Assembly: GCA_041398565.1 (NCBI GenBank)
Contig: JAWKUN010000006.1
Coordinates: forward strand, 620,001 to 684,000
Length of the DNA: 64,000 nt
Direction of reading: 5' to 3'
DNA from: DATGPD01 sp041398565
GTDB taxonomy: Bacteria; Planctomycetota; UBA1135; UBA2386
A model generated the notes under the pieces. It saw only the letters and a list, made by a program, of their open reading frames with translations. It ran no database searches and was not told where the DNA came from. This document shows, in pieces, positions 26,185-34,283 of this stretch. Numbering within the stretch: position 1 is the first letter of the stretch; each line of letters begins with the position of its first letter. Position numbers and translations under genes: made by a program.

Positions 26185-28179
26185 CTAGCCTCGCTTTCGC
26201 CCCATGGTCTCCAGGGTGGCGCGCGCCACGCGGCGAACCGCTCGACTCTCGCGCTTGAACAGCAGGCCGCCGGACGTCACCAGGTCGGTGAGCAGCACCC
26301 GCGTCTCGATGCTCGGCAGTTCGCGCAGGGACTGGATGGCGAAGATGCGCCGAGCCTCCTGCTCGGCGTTGCCGGCGACGTCTTGAATGAAGGCCCGCGT
26401 GACGCTCCCCGAGAGCGCCACCAGCTCCTCGCTCGCCGGCCGCTCGCTGGCCACCTGCTCGCACAGCTTCTCCAGATACTCGCGCGGCAAGCGGCTGGCC
26501 GGGTCGACGACTCGCAGCGCGACGCTCGCTGGGCCGGTCAGGCCGGCCTGGCGCAGGAACTTGGTGGCAGCGGCCTTGCAGTCGCTCTTGGCGTGGCGCA
26601 ACGCCAGGGTCGCCAGCGCCAGGGCGCGCGGTGACAGGCACGAGAACAGGCGATCGACACGCGCCTCGTTGAGCGTGTCGGGGTTCTTCTCGAACCAGCT
26701 CGTCGACGCGAGGATCGTCGCCGGGTCGACCGCGCGGCACAGGCGCGCGAGGCGCTGCGCCGCGTCCGGCCCGTGCAGCGTGTCGAGGAACAGGCCGAAC
26801 GTCTTGGGAAACTGCTGCGCCACCTGCTCCGGTTCGAGCAGCTTGGCATCCTGCAGCGCCGCGGTCACCACCGGATCGCCGGCGATCTGCACCAGCCGCC
26901 AAGCGGGCCGCTGGTCGACGTCGTCGCCGGCCAGGGCGCTGGCGAAGTAGTCGCTGAACAAGGTGCGCACCACCTCGCCGCCGGTCTGCAGGGCCCGCAC
27001 CAGATAGCTGCGTACGGTCGCCTCGTGCAGCGCACCGTCTTGAGTCAGGGCGTGCAAGACGATGCCGATGAGTTCGGTGGCGTCGAGCTCGGCCAGTCCG
27101 CGTGTCGTCGACGACGACGTGGTGGCCTGCAACGACTGGATGTCGCGGATCCAGTCCTCGTGCCCGCGGGCGTTCCGCTCTTCTTCCTCGAGCCGATTGA
27201 GGTCGGCCAGCAAGTCCTCGAGGCTGTCGACGACCGCCTCGTCGCCGTGGCCCCTGCCGCCGGTCGGCGGCAGCTGCTCACCGCCGAGGGTGGCGGCGAA
27301 CATCTTGCGACCGACGGACAGGAAGGTGCCGGCGAGGGCGTCGCGGTCGAGCGCGGCGCCGCCCGCGACGGCGGTCAGTTCGGCGTGCGCCGCGGCGAGG
27401 ATCTTCTCGGCCAGCGCCTCGGCGTAGGCATGATCGTGGCTCGCCTCGGCCGGCAGACACTGCACCAGTTCGGCGATGACGTCGATGACGGCCACGTTCT
27501 CGCCCGCCTCGGACTGCTGCGGCAGGGCCGCGCGCAACTCTTCGAGCTTGGCGCGCACGCGCGCACTGTCGGCCAGCGTCGCTTCGAGCGCGCGACTGCG
27601 CGCACTACGCGAGCCGCTGAGGGTGTCGGGGGCCCCCTCGGCCTCGCCGTCACCGTCGCAATGGCTGCCGGTCATCACCAGGTCGCGCGCCCGCACGCCC
27701 GCGATGGGGTCGGCCCACACCGCCAGCCCGCGCTCCTTGCCGATCTGCGAGCGCTGCAGCCGCCGGGCGGCCGCGGTCAAGGACATCATGTCGACTGCGG
27801 GCGTGAACTCGACGCCGCCGATCAAGCTCTTGACGAACAGGTCACGCAGCCAGGTCTGGGCGTGCGAGCGCAGGGGAAGGCGCGACGTGCACACGACGAG
27901 ATCGTGGCTGCCGACGACGATCTCGACGATGGGACGATGCGCGAAGTACTCACGCAACGCTTCCAAGACCATCTCACCGGTGGCCTGTACCCGCTGGTTG
28001 TTGTCCGGGTAGATGAAGCAGGCCTTGAGGAAGGAGGCGAGCCGCTCGATGAGCATGGTCGCCTGCATGTCCTTGGCCGAGCCGTGGCCCGGCGCCGCCC
28101 CCGCGCGGGCCGTCGCTGCCCCCCGCGAGGCCTCCGTCGCCTTGTTCCCCGGTCGCCGCTCCATGTGCTGTCCCGTCAT
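26185..28179 (-). CDS. Helical-repeat-like protein sharing its N-terminal domain with the HD-GYP partner
   Basis: A 664-residue cytoplasmic protein. Residues 43-142 (LKACFIYPDNNQRVQATGEM onward, through VEIVVGSHDLVVCTSRLPLRS and the GGVEFTPAVD turn) follow the same strand and helix pattern as residues 13-117 of the HD-GYP protein encoded next. The middle is acidic and low-complexity (about 170-340). The C-terminal 300 residues are helical with spaced LARLCRAV, ALATLALRHAKSD and IFAIQSLRELPS units, suggestive of HEAT-like repeats. No enzyme motif is seen. The start MTGQHMERR gives a basic leader; a start at the internal methionine MQATMLIERL is possible. The 3-bp gap to the HD-GYP gene implies the two act together. 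Confidence 0.7.
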   Translation of the reverse strand: MTGQHMERRPGNKATEASRGAATARAGAAPGHGSAKDMQATMLIERLASFLKACFIYPDNNQRVQATGEMVLEALREYFAHRPIVEIVVGSHDLVVCTSRLPLRSHAQTWLRDLFVKSLIGGVEFTPAVDMMSLTAAARRLQRSQIGKERGLAVWADPIAGVRARDLVMTGSHCDGDGEAEGAPDTLSGSRSARSRALEATLADSARVRAKLEELRAALPQQSEAGENVAVIDVIAELVQCLPAEASHDHAYAEALAEKILAAAHAELTAVAGGAALDRDALAGTFLSVGRKMFAATLGGEQLPPTGGRGHGDEAVVDSLEDLLADLNRLEEEERNARGHEDWIRDIQSLQATTSSSTTRGLAELDATELIGIVLHALTQDGALHEATVRSYLVRALQTGGEVVRTLFSDYFASALAGDDVDQRPAWRLVQIAGDPVVTAALQDAKLLEPEQVAQQFPKTFGLFLDTLHGPDAAQRLARLCRAVDPATILASTSWFEKNPDTLNEARVDRLFSCLSPRALALATLALRHAKSDCKAAATKFLRQAGLTGPASVALRVVDPASRLPREYLEKLCEQVASERPASEELVALSGSVTRAFIQDVAGNAEQEARRIFAIQSLRELPSIETRVLLTDLVTSGGLLFKRESRAVRRVARATLETMGRKRG

Positions 28180-28461
28180 CGGCCAAGTCGGCCCCGGAGC
28201 TTCCGCCGCAACGGCGAGGTTCTCACGTTTGTACGGACCGGCCGACCACTCCACCCCCTGCACCTCCCTGCGCCCGAGCCGCGCCGCCCGCGCTGAAGTG
28301 TTTCTGGAGCCTCCACATCCGTCGACATCGGCGACACTCCGAGGAGCTTTCGCGTACGGAGACGATTCGTCGCAGGGGAGGCTCAGTCGCGCGCTCGGAT
28401 CGGCCGACAGTCGAGGGGCCCGGGCTGTCACGGCACCGACGACGCCGGGCGCAACCGCACC

Positions 28462-29397
28462 ATGACCACCTCGACCATCCTCGAAGGTCAGACGTTGCGC
28501 GCCGCCCTGGTCGAGCGCACTTGCAGCGTCCTGGCGTTGCCGCCGGCGACGGTGGAACACATCGCCATCGCGCTGCTGGCGCGGGGCCACGTGCTGATCG
28601 AAGGCATTCCAGGCGTCGGCAAGACCCTCCTGGCCCGCACGATCGCGCGCTGCTTGGGTGCCACGTTCCACCGGATCCAGTTCACCAACGACCTCCTGCC
28701 CTCGGACGTGGTGGGCTCGATGGTGTGGAGACCCAAGCACGAGGAGTTCGAGTTCGTGCGCGGGCCACTGTTCGCCAACATCGTGCTCGCCGACGAGATC
28801 AACCGCACGAGCCCGCGCACGCTGTCGTGCATGCTCGAAGCGATGGAACACGGTCGCGTCTCGGTGGAGAACGAGACCATCGCCCTGGCCGATCCGTTCT
28901 TCGTGCTGGCGACGCGCAACGGCATCGAGTTCCACGGCACCTACCCGATGCCGGAGGCGGCCCTCGACCGCTTCATGCTGCGCATCGAGCTCGGCTACCC
29001 CGACGCCGACCAGGAGATCGCGCTCTACCTCGGCGACGATCCGGAAGACCAACTGCGCCGCCTCGAGCCCTTGCTGTCCCTCGATGCGTTGGCCGAGACC
29101 ATGGACGCGGTGCGTCGGGTCGAGCTGCGGCCACCGCTGGCGAAGTACTGCCACCGCCTCGTGCAGGCGACACGCGAGTCCAAGGCTTTCGCGCTGGGCG
29201 CCAGCCCACGTGCGGCGCTGCTGTGGCTGCGCGCCGCGCGGGCCCGCGCCCACCTGCACGGGCGCAGCTACGTCGTACCGGACGATCTGCAGGCGCTGCT
29301 GCTGCCGGTGCTCTCGCACCGAACGGTGCTGGTGGGCGGCGGCGACGCTTCGGAGGCGCTGCGTCAGCTCGTCGCCAGCACGCCCGTCGAGCTGTGA
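28462..29397 (+). CDS. MoxR-family AAA+ ATPase
   Basis: A 311-residue ATPase with Walker A GIPGVGKT (48-55), Walker B IVLADEIN (107-114) followed by the MoxR-typical RTSPRTLSCMLEAMEHGRVSVE, sensor FFVLATRNG, and an arginine-finger region PEAALDRFMLR. MoxR proteins act as chaperones for insertion of cofactors or assembly of von Willebrand-type complexes, nearly always next to a DUF58 gene as here. The downstream DUF58 gene starts at a GTG overlapping this stop (GTGA), so the products are made in a coupled way. The gene is divergent from the helical-repeat gene, with 282 bp between them. Confidence 0.92.
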   Translation: MTTSTILEGQTLRAALVERTCSVLALPPATVEHIAIALLARGHVLIEGIPGVGKTLLARTIARCLGATFHRIQFTNDLLPSDVVGSMVWRPKHEEFEFVRGPLFANIVLADEINRTSPRTLSCMLEAMEHGRVSVENETIALADPFFVLATRNGIEFHGTYPMPEAALDRFMLRIELGYPDADQEIALYLGDDPEDQLRRLEPLLSLDALAETMDAVRRVELRPPLAKYCHRLVQATRESKAFALGASPRAALLWLRAARARAHLHGRSYVVPDDLQALLLPVLSHRTVLVGGGDASEALRQLVASTPVEL

Positions 29398-30401
29398 GCT
29401 CGGCATCCGACCCGCGGTCGCGAGCATCGACCCGAGCGCCACGCGTCCGTCTCGGCCCCACCCGTCTGGGGGTGAAGGCGCTCCTCTTCTACCTGGTCCT
29501 GCTGACCACGTTCTTCGCCATCCCGTACTCGAACCTGTTCTTCCTGGGGATCGCGTTCCTGTCGGTCGTCGCCCTGTGCAATCTGGCCTGGGCACACGCC
29601 AACCTGCGCGGCCTCTACGCGTCGGTGGGCGAGCTGAAGCCGTGCGCCGCCGGCAGCGCGATCCAGGTACCGATCGTCGTCCGCGGCCGGAGTGGACGAC
29701 GGCGCTCCGCTCTGATCGGCCTCGTCGAGCTCGAAGCGGCGCGCGGCCGCACGCACGGCGTCGACAGCACCGACGCCGAGACGACGCTCGGGGTCGACCT
29801 GCCGCCCCTGACGCGCGGCATCCACCGCATCGTGCGGGCGTCGATCGAGTCGACCTACCCCTACGGGCTCATACGCGCCAGGTGCGACGCGACCGTGGCG
29901 GCCGAACTGGTCGTGTACCCGGCGCCGGTGTCGCTCGCCGCCGAGCGCCGCAGCAGCCGGCGTGCGCTGGTCGCCGCCCTGCTGCCCGAGGCACGCCGCG
30001 AAGGCGACGTCGGCGTCGCCTACGTGCGTGACTGGCGTACCGGCGACGACCTGCGCCGGGTGCACTGGAAGGCGACGGCACGCCGTGGCGAGCTGGTGGT
30101 CCGCGAGTTCGACGACGACGACGGCAGCGGCAGCGAGATCGTTCTCGACCGGCGCTGTTCCGCCGAAGAGCTCGAGGCGGCACTGTCGCTCGTGGCCACC
30201 CTCGCTTTGGCCGCGGCCGAGCGCAAGGAAGGCCTGACCCTGCACACGCAAGGTAGCAGCGCGGCCTACGGCACCAGTGCCGCGTCGACGCACGCCCTGC
30301 TGCGCCTGCTCGCCACCCTGCAACCGCTCGACCACGACGACGTGGCGCCACCGCCGGCCGCGACGAGTGCGTTGCGCCTGCCGAAGCGAGGTCGTCGATG
30401 A
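29394..30401 (+). CDS. DUF58 domain protein of the MoxR operon
   Basis: A 335-residue protein beginning with GTG inside the MoxR stop. Two hydrophobic segments (ALLFYLVLLTTFFAIPYSNL and FFLGIAFLSVVALC, about residues 27-65) anchor it. A beta-rich region follows, then the DUF58 core YVRDWRTGDDLRRVHWKATARRGELVVREFDDD (about 217-250), the hallmark of the family. The C-terminal part resembles a truncated von Willebrand A domain with EIVLDRR, but a full MIDAS is not evident. DUF58 proteins are thought to be MoxR clients or adaptors. The stop overlaps the next gene's start as ATGA. Confidence 0.9.
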   Translation: MSSASDPRSRASTRAPRVRLGPTRLGVKALLFYLVLLTTFFAIPYSNLFFLGIAFLSVVALCNLAWAHANLRGLYASVGELKPCAAGSAIQVPIVVRGRSGRRRSALIGLVELEAARGRTHGVDSTDAETTLGVDLPPLTRGIHRIVRASIESTYPYGLIRARCDATVAAELVVYPAPVSLAAERRSSRRALVAALLPEARREGDVGVAYVRDWRTGDDLRRVHWKATARRGELVVREFDDDDGSGSEIVLDRRCSAEELEAALSLVATLALAAAERKEGLTLHTQGSSAAYGTSAASTHALLRLLATLQPLDHDDVAPPPAATSALRLPKRGRR

Positions 30402-32350
30402 TCGTCCACCTAGGTCTGTGTCTGCTCGTCGTCGTCAATCTGCTGTTCGTGCACGTCACCGGGGTCGTCGGCGTCGCATGGGTGCTGGCCTTCGCGGCGC
30501 TGGCGCTCCTGGCGCCGCTGATGCGACGCTTCACCGACTGCGTCGCCTACCGCGTGCTGTGGAGCACCGCGGTCCTCGCTCTGTTCGTGGCGCTGGTGAA
30601 CCGAACCCTCGTCCAAGGCGTGGGCCGCATGCTGGAGGGCGGACTCATCCTCGCGGTGTTCTGCCAGGTGCACTTGGTCAACAACATCGGCGCGCGTCAG
30701 CGACCGGATCTGTTGCTGTTCAACTCGTTCCTCATCGCGCTCATCACCGCGTTCTTCTGCCAAGAGTTCGTCTACTCGGTGGTGTTCGTGGCGTACGCCT
30801 TCACGCTGCTCACCGTCTGGCGGATGCTCAGCCACCGTGAGAGCGGGGGCTCGACACCGTTCGGCACCGTGTTGGCCGAGGGCGCCCGCCACGCGTCGAT
30901 CGTGCTCGCACTGACCGTCGCGGCGTTCCTGCTGTGGCCGCGCGACTTCGAGCGCGAGGGCTTCGTCGGCGAGCGCTTCCTGCAGAAGGTGCAGAGCGTC
31001 GGGCCGAGCGACGAGATCCGTCTGGCCAACAAGCTCTCGCCGTTGCAGAGCGACCGGGTGGTGATGCGCATCCGCGGCCAGGGCGAGATCCCCACCCACT
31101 GGCGCGGCTCCACCTTCGCTCTGCTCGAGGCCGGCGCCTGGCACGCGACGACGATGACACAGGAGATCGTGCGCTTCGACCAGTCGACGCGCATCCGCTC
31201 GCTCGATGCCCCCTGGCACGAGGAGGCGCGCGGGTCGTGGCGACGCGCCGGTGCCGCCAGCGGCGCGTCGTTGCAGATCGAGCTCTTCGACGTCGAACGC
31301 GGGCGGCTCTACCTGCCGGACGACGCCGTGCGCTTGACTCTGCGCGACGACGCCATCGAGATCCCGCACATCCCGCTCGCCGACGCGACCTTCGCCGTCT
31401 TCGCCGCCGAGACCGGCGAGTCGTGGCAGCGGCTCGCCTATGACGTCGAGTGCAGCGAGACGGTCCACCGCCCATCTTCCTGGACGCCGGCGCGCATGCA
31501 GGCGTGGCTCGGTCTCGACCCACAGGCAGTGCCCCCCGAGGCCCTCGACCTGGCACTGCGCTACCGTCGAGACCTGCCGGCACGCGCCGACGCGGCGACG
31601 GTCGCCGAGACCCTGTGCCAGCGCCTGCGTTCGAGCTTTGCCTACGGCCTGCCGGGCCAGGCGCAGAGTGCCACCAACCTGCACGAGTTCTTCCGCCTGC
31701 GCCGCGGTCACTGCGAGTTCTTCGCCTCGGCGTTGGCGATCATGCTGCGCACCCAGCGCATCCCTTGCCGTCTGGTCGGCGGCTTCCTGGCCAGCGAGCG
31801 CGAGGCCGACGGCACGGTCGTCGTGCGGGCACGCCACGCGCACGCCTGGGTCGAGGCATTCGACGCGCAGCGCGGCTGGTTCGCGCTCGACCCGACTCCG
31901 GCGCAGGAAGCGGCCGCGGCGCCCGATTCGTGGCTCGGCGCCCTGTTTGCCGAGGCCGAGGCGGTGTGGACCGCCGTCACCGGCTTCGACGAACGTCGCC
32001 GCAAGGAGGCCATCGCCTGGCTCGCGGACCTGCCCGCGCGCGCCAGCGCCTTCATCGCTGCGCATCCTTCGGTGGCCCTCGCCCTGCTCCTCGCCGGGGC
32101 CTGGCTGTGGCGTCGGTGGCGCCGGCGGGCGAACACCGCGGTCGCCGAGTACCGCTCGACCTTGCGGCGGCTGCGCCTCCGGCTGGCGCCGGGGGAGACC
32201 CCGCGGCAACTCCTGGCGCGCGCCCGAAACGACGGCTTGCCGGCGTCCGCGCTGGATCGCCTGCGTGCTGCCACCGACCGCCACGAGCGCCAGCGCTACC
32301 GCTCGCCGCCTCCGTCGCGGGGCGCCGGCGCCGTCAGCCCGGCGCACTGA
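30398..32350 (+). CDS. Membrane transglutaminase-like cysteine protease (DUF3488/TGc) of the MoxR operon
   Basis: A 650-residue protein. Residues 1-185 form about six transmembrane helices (DUF3488 type), followed by an extracytoplasmic domain. The transglutaminase-like core has the full triad: C439 in RRGHCEFFASALA, H482 in ARHAHAWVEAF and D498 in FALDPTP. Another helix at about 552-572 leads to a cytoplasmic tail with a DUF4129-like segment (YRSTLRRLRLRLAPGETPRQLLA). This MoxR, DUF58 and TGc arrangement is a known conserved operon whose biological role is poorly defined; peptide-bond cleavage or crosslinking at the envelope is the usual guess. The ATGA overlap with DUF58 shows tight coupling. 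Confidence 0.9.
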   Translation: MIVHLGLCLLVVVNLLFVHVTGVVGVAWVLAFAALALLAPLMRRFTDCVAYRVLWSTAVLALFVALVNRTLVQGVGRMLEGGLILAVFCQVHLVNNIGARQRPDLLLFNSFLIALITAFFCQEFVYSVVFVAYAFTLLTVWRMLSHRESGGSTPFGTVLAEGARHASIVLALTVAAFLLWPRDFEREGFVGERFLQKVQSVGPSDEIRLANKLSPLQSDRVVMRIRGQGEIPTHWRGSTFALLEAGAWHATTMTQEIVRFDQSTRIRSLDAPWHEEARGSWRRAGAASGASLQIELFDVERGRLYLPDDAVRLTLRDDAIEIPHIPLADATFAVFAAETGESWQRLAYDVECSETVHRPSSWTPARMQAWLGLDPQAVPPEALDLALRYRRDLPARADAATVAETLCQRLRSSFAYGLPGQAQSATNLHEFFRLRRGHCEFFASALAIMLRTQRIPCRLVGGFLASEREADGTVVVRARHAHAWVEAFDAQRGWFALDPTPAQEAAAAPDSWLGALFAEAEAVWTAVTGFDERRRKEAIAWLADLPARASAFIAAHPSVALALLLAGAWLWRRWRRRANTAVAEYRSTLRRLRLRLAPGETPRQLLARARNDGLPASALDRLRAATDRHERQRYRSPPPSRGAGAVSPAH

Positions 32351-32449
32351 CGACGCCGAACCGGAGAGCCGGGCTGGCCAACGCGCGACTCGGAACCGGT
32401 CGTAGGGTTCTTTTGCCTGCCCACTTGTCCCACCGTCTCGAATCTGGCA

Positions 32450-32465
32450 TAGACCGGTCGGTCCA
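32450..32465. promoter_or_regulatory. Operator-like palindrome upstream of the TetR gene
   Basis: TAGACCGGTCGGTCCA is an imperfect palindrome (TAGACCG and CGGTCCA arms, one mismatch) ending 8 bp before the tetR ATG. The same core TAGACCGGTCG occurs on the opposite strand just before the efflux operon at 33144-33158. TetR regulators of the NemR and LmrA/YxaF type bind TAGACC-centred sites, so autoregulation is likely. Confidence 0.6.
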
Positions 32466-32473
32466 ATCCGCCG

Positions 32474-33082
32474 ATGTCCGCCGAAACGACCCGCGACCAA
32501 GACACCCGCGAACGCATCCTCGCCGCCGGTGCCGAGCTGTTCGCCCAGAAGGGCTTCCACGGTTGCGGCCTGAACGAGGTGCTGCAGCGCGCCAACGTGC
32601 CCAAAGGGTCCTTCTACCACTACTTCGGCTCCAAGGAGGAGTTCGGCGTGGCCCTCATCGAGCGCACCCGTGACGGCTACCTCGCGGACCTCAAGCCGAT
32701 CCTCGGCGACCGCAAGCTGACACCGCTCACGCGTCTGCGACGGATGTTCGAGGTGGGCCGCGCGGAGTGCCTGGACTGCGGGCCCGAGCGACAGTGCCTG
32801 ATCTCCAAACTGGCGCTCGAGACCGCGCAGCCGAGCCCGCTGGTGCACGCGGCCGTGCGCTGCGCCTTCCAGCAGTGGAGCGCCCTGCTCGCGCAGGTCA
32901 TCCGCGAAGGCCAAGCCATCGGCGAGATCGACGGTCGCCACGACCCGGACCGCCTCGGCAACGTGCTGGTGATGCTCTGGGAGGGCGCCACCATGCGCAT
33001 GCAGATCGACCGCGACATCGCTCCCCTCGACGATTTCCTGGCCTTCGTGTTCGACACCCTGTTCGGGCGCCCAAGCGCCTGA
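32474..33082 (+). CDS. TetR-family transcriptional repressor of the adjacent efflux operon
   Basis: A 202-residue repressor. The N-terminal DNA-binding domain (about 12-58) reads TRERILAAGAELFAQKGFHG, then LNEVLQRANVPKGSFYHYFGSKEEF, the canonical TetR helix-turn-helix. The C-terminal domain with LIERTRDGYLADLKPIL and ECLDCGPERQCLISKLA resembles the TetR_C domain of NemR/YxaF-type regulators; its closely spaced cysteines could sense electrophiles, as in NemR, though this is inference. It lies directly upstream of, and in line with, an RND pump. Matching palindromes before both genes suggest it controls itself and the pump. Confidence 0.88.
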   Translation: MSAETTRDQDTRERILAAGAELFAQKGFHGCGLNEVLQRANVPKGSFYHYFGSKEEFGVALIERTRDGYLADLKPILGDRKLTPLTRLRRMFEVGRAECLDCGPERQCLISKLALETAQPSPLVHAAVRCAFQQWSALLAQVIREGQAIGEIDGRHDPDRLGNVLVMLWEGATMRMQIDRDIAPLDDFLAFVFDTLFGRPSA

Positions 33083-33143
33083 GCCGAGGCCCACGGTGAG
33101 TCCCAACCGCCCCTGCGCCACCGAACACCACGACACCGACCAC

Positions 33144-33158
33144 TAGACGACCGGTCTA
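33144..33158. promoter_or_regulatory. Operator-like palindrome upstream of the RND efflux operon
   Basis: TAGACGACCGGTCTA has perfect TAGAC/GTCTA arms around a 5-bp centre. Its reverse complement, TAGACCGGTCGTCTA, shares 11 leading bases with the site before tetR. It ends only 5 bp before the ATG of the adaptor gene, leaving no room for a Shine-Dalgarno sequence, so either the mRNA is leaderless or translation starts further in. Confidence 0.6.
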
Positions 33159-33163
33159 CGACA

Positions 33164-34276
33164 ATGCCCGCCCCTACCTCTGCCTCGCCCGTCGCCCGTG
33201 CCATCGGATCCCTCGTCTTGCTGGGCGCCGTCGGCGCCGCCGGATACGGACTCTACGCCTGGAAACACCGGCAGATCGCCGTCGCTGCGACCGCTGCGGC
33301 CCAACAGCACGAACCCGCCGAGGTCATCAAGGCCCGTCCCGCCGCCCAACGGCAGTATGCGCGCACCACCACGGCGGTCGGGACCGTGCGCGCGCTCCGC
33401 TCGATCACCCTCAGCAACGAACTCGCGGGCACGGTACGCGACGTCGCCCTGCGAACCGGGGAGGTCGTGACCGAAGGCGCGCTCCTCGTCGAGCTGGACG
33501 TCAGCGTCGAGCAGGCCGAGCTGGCCGCTCTCGAGGCGGACGCGCGCCTCGCCGACTCGATGCTGGCGCGCATGGAACAAGCGCTGGAGAGCCAAGGGGC
33601 CTCCGCCGCGGACGTCGACCGGGCCCGCGCCGAGCGCGACATGGCCGCGGCCAACGTCGCACGGGTGCAGGCGCTGATCGAGCGCAAGCGCTTGCGCGCG
33701 CCGTTCCCCGCCAGGGTCGGCATGGTCGATCTGCACCCTGGCCAGTACCTGAACCCCGGAACCGCCATCACCACCCTGCAGGGCATCGACGACGCGGTGC
33801 ACATCGACTTCGCGGTGACGCAAGAGACCGCCGCCGTCCTGGCGCTCGGCCGCGAGATCGACGTGAGCTTCGCCGGACGGCAGAGTCAGGCCAAGATCGT
33901 GGCGATCGACGCGCGCGTCGACAGCACCACGCGCAACACGTGGCTCCGCGCCCTGCTCGCCGGCCCACCGACCCCGCCGCCCGGCGCCTCGGTGCGGGTG
34001 AGCGTGCCGGTCGAGGCACCCCGCGACGTCGTGGTCACCGACGTCACCGCGCTGCGCCGTGGACCGTCGGGCGATCTGGTGTTCGTGATCGGCACCGGTC
34101 CCGACGGCAAGCCGCGCGCGTCGGCACGGCGCGTGGTCGCCGGCGCGACGCTCGGCGACGAGGTCGTGATCCGCGAGGGCCTCGAAGCCGGCGAGCTGGT
34201 CGCCACCGATGGCTCTTTCAAGCTGCGCGAGGGCGCCCTCGTCCAGGTGGCCGCGAACGAGTCCAAGCCGAACTGA
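33164..34276 (+). CDS. RND efflux periplasmic adaptor (membrane fusion protein)
   Basis: A 370-residue HlyD/MexA-type adaptor. A single N-terminal hydrophobic segment (IGSLVLLGAVGAAGYGLYAW) anchors it. The lipoyl half-motifs flank a short coiled-coil hairpin (ALEADARLADSMLARMEQAL and DRARAERDMAAANVARVQAL). RAPFPARVGMVDLHPGQYLNPG then opens the beta-barrel domain, and the C-terminal membrane-proximal part is present (GDEVVIREGLEAGELVATDG). It would bridge the inner-membrane pump and the outer-membrane channel encoded immediately downstream (7-bp gap to the pump). An operator-like palindrome directly precedes the start. Confidence 0.92.
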   Translation: MPAPTSASPVARAIGSLVLLGAVGAAGYGLYAWKHRQIAVAATAAAQQHEPAEVIKARPAAQRQYARTTTAVGTVRALRSITLSNELAGTVRDVALRTGEVVTEGALLVELDVSVEQAELAALEADARLADSMLARMEQALESQGASAADVDRARAERDMAAANVARVQALIERKRLRAPFPARVGMVDLHPGQYLNPGTAITTLQGIDDAVHIDFAVTQETAAVLALGREIDVSFAGRQSQAKIVAIDARVDSTTRNTWLRALLAGPPTPPPGASVRVSVPVEAPRDVVVTDVTALRRGPSGDLVFVIGTGPDGKPRASARRVVAGATLGDEVVIREGLEAGELVATDGSFKLREGALVQVAANESKPN

Positions 34277-34283
34277 GGTCGCC

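Noticed and set aside
30410..33136. A 908-codon open frame on the minus strand
   Set aside because: It runs antisense through the transglutaminase and TetR genes, both supported by intact motifs; its translation shows no domain.
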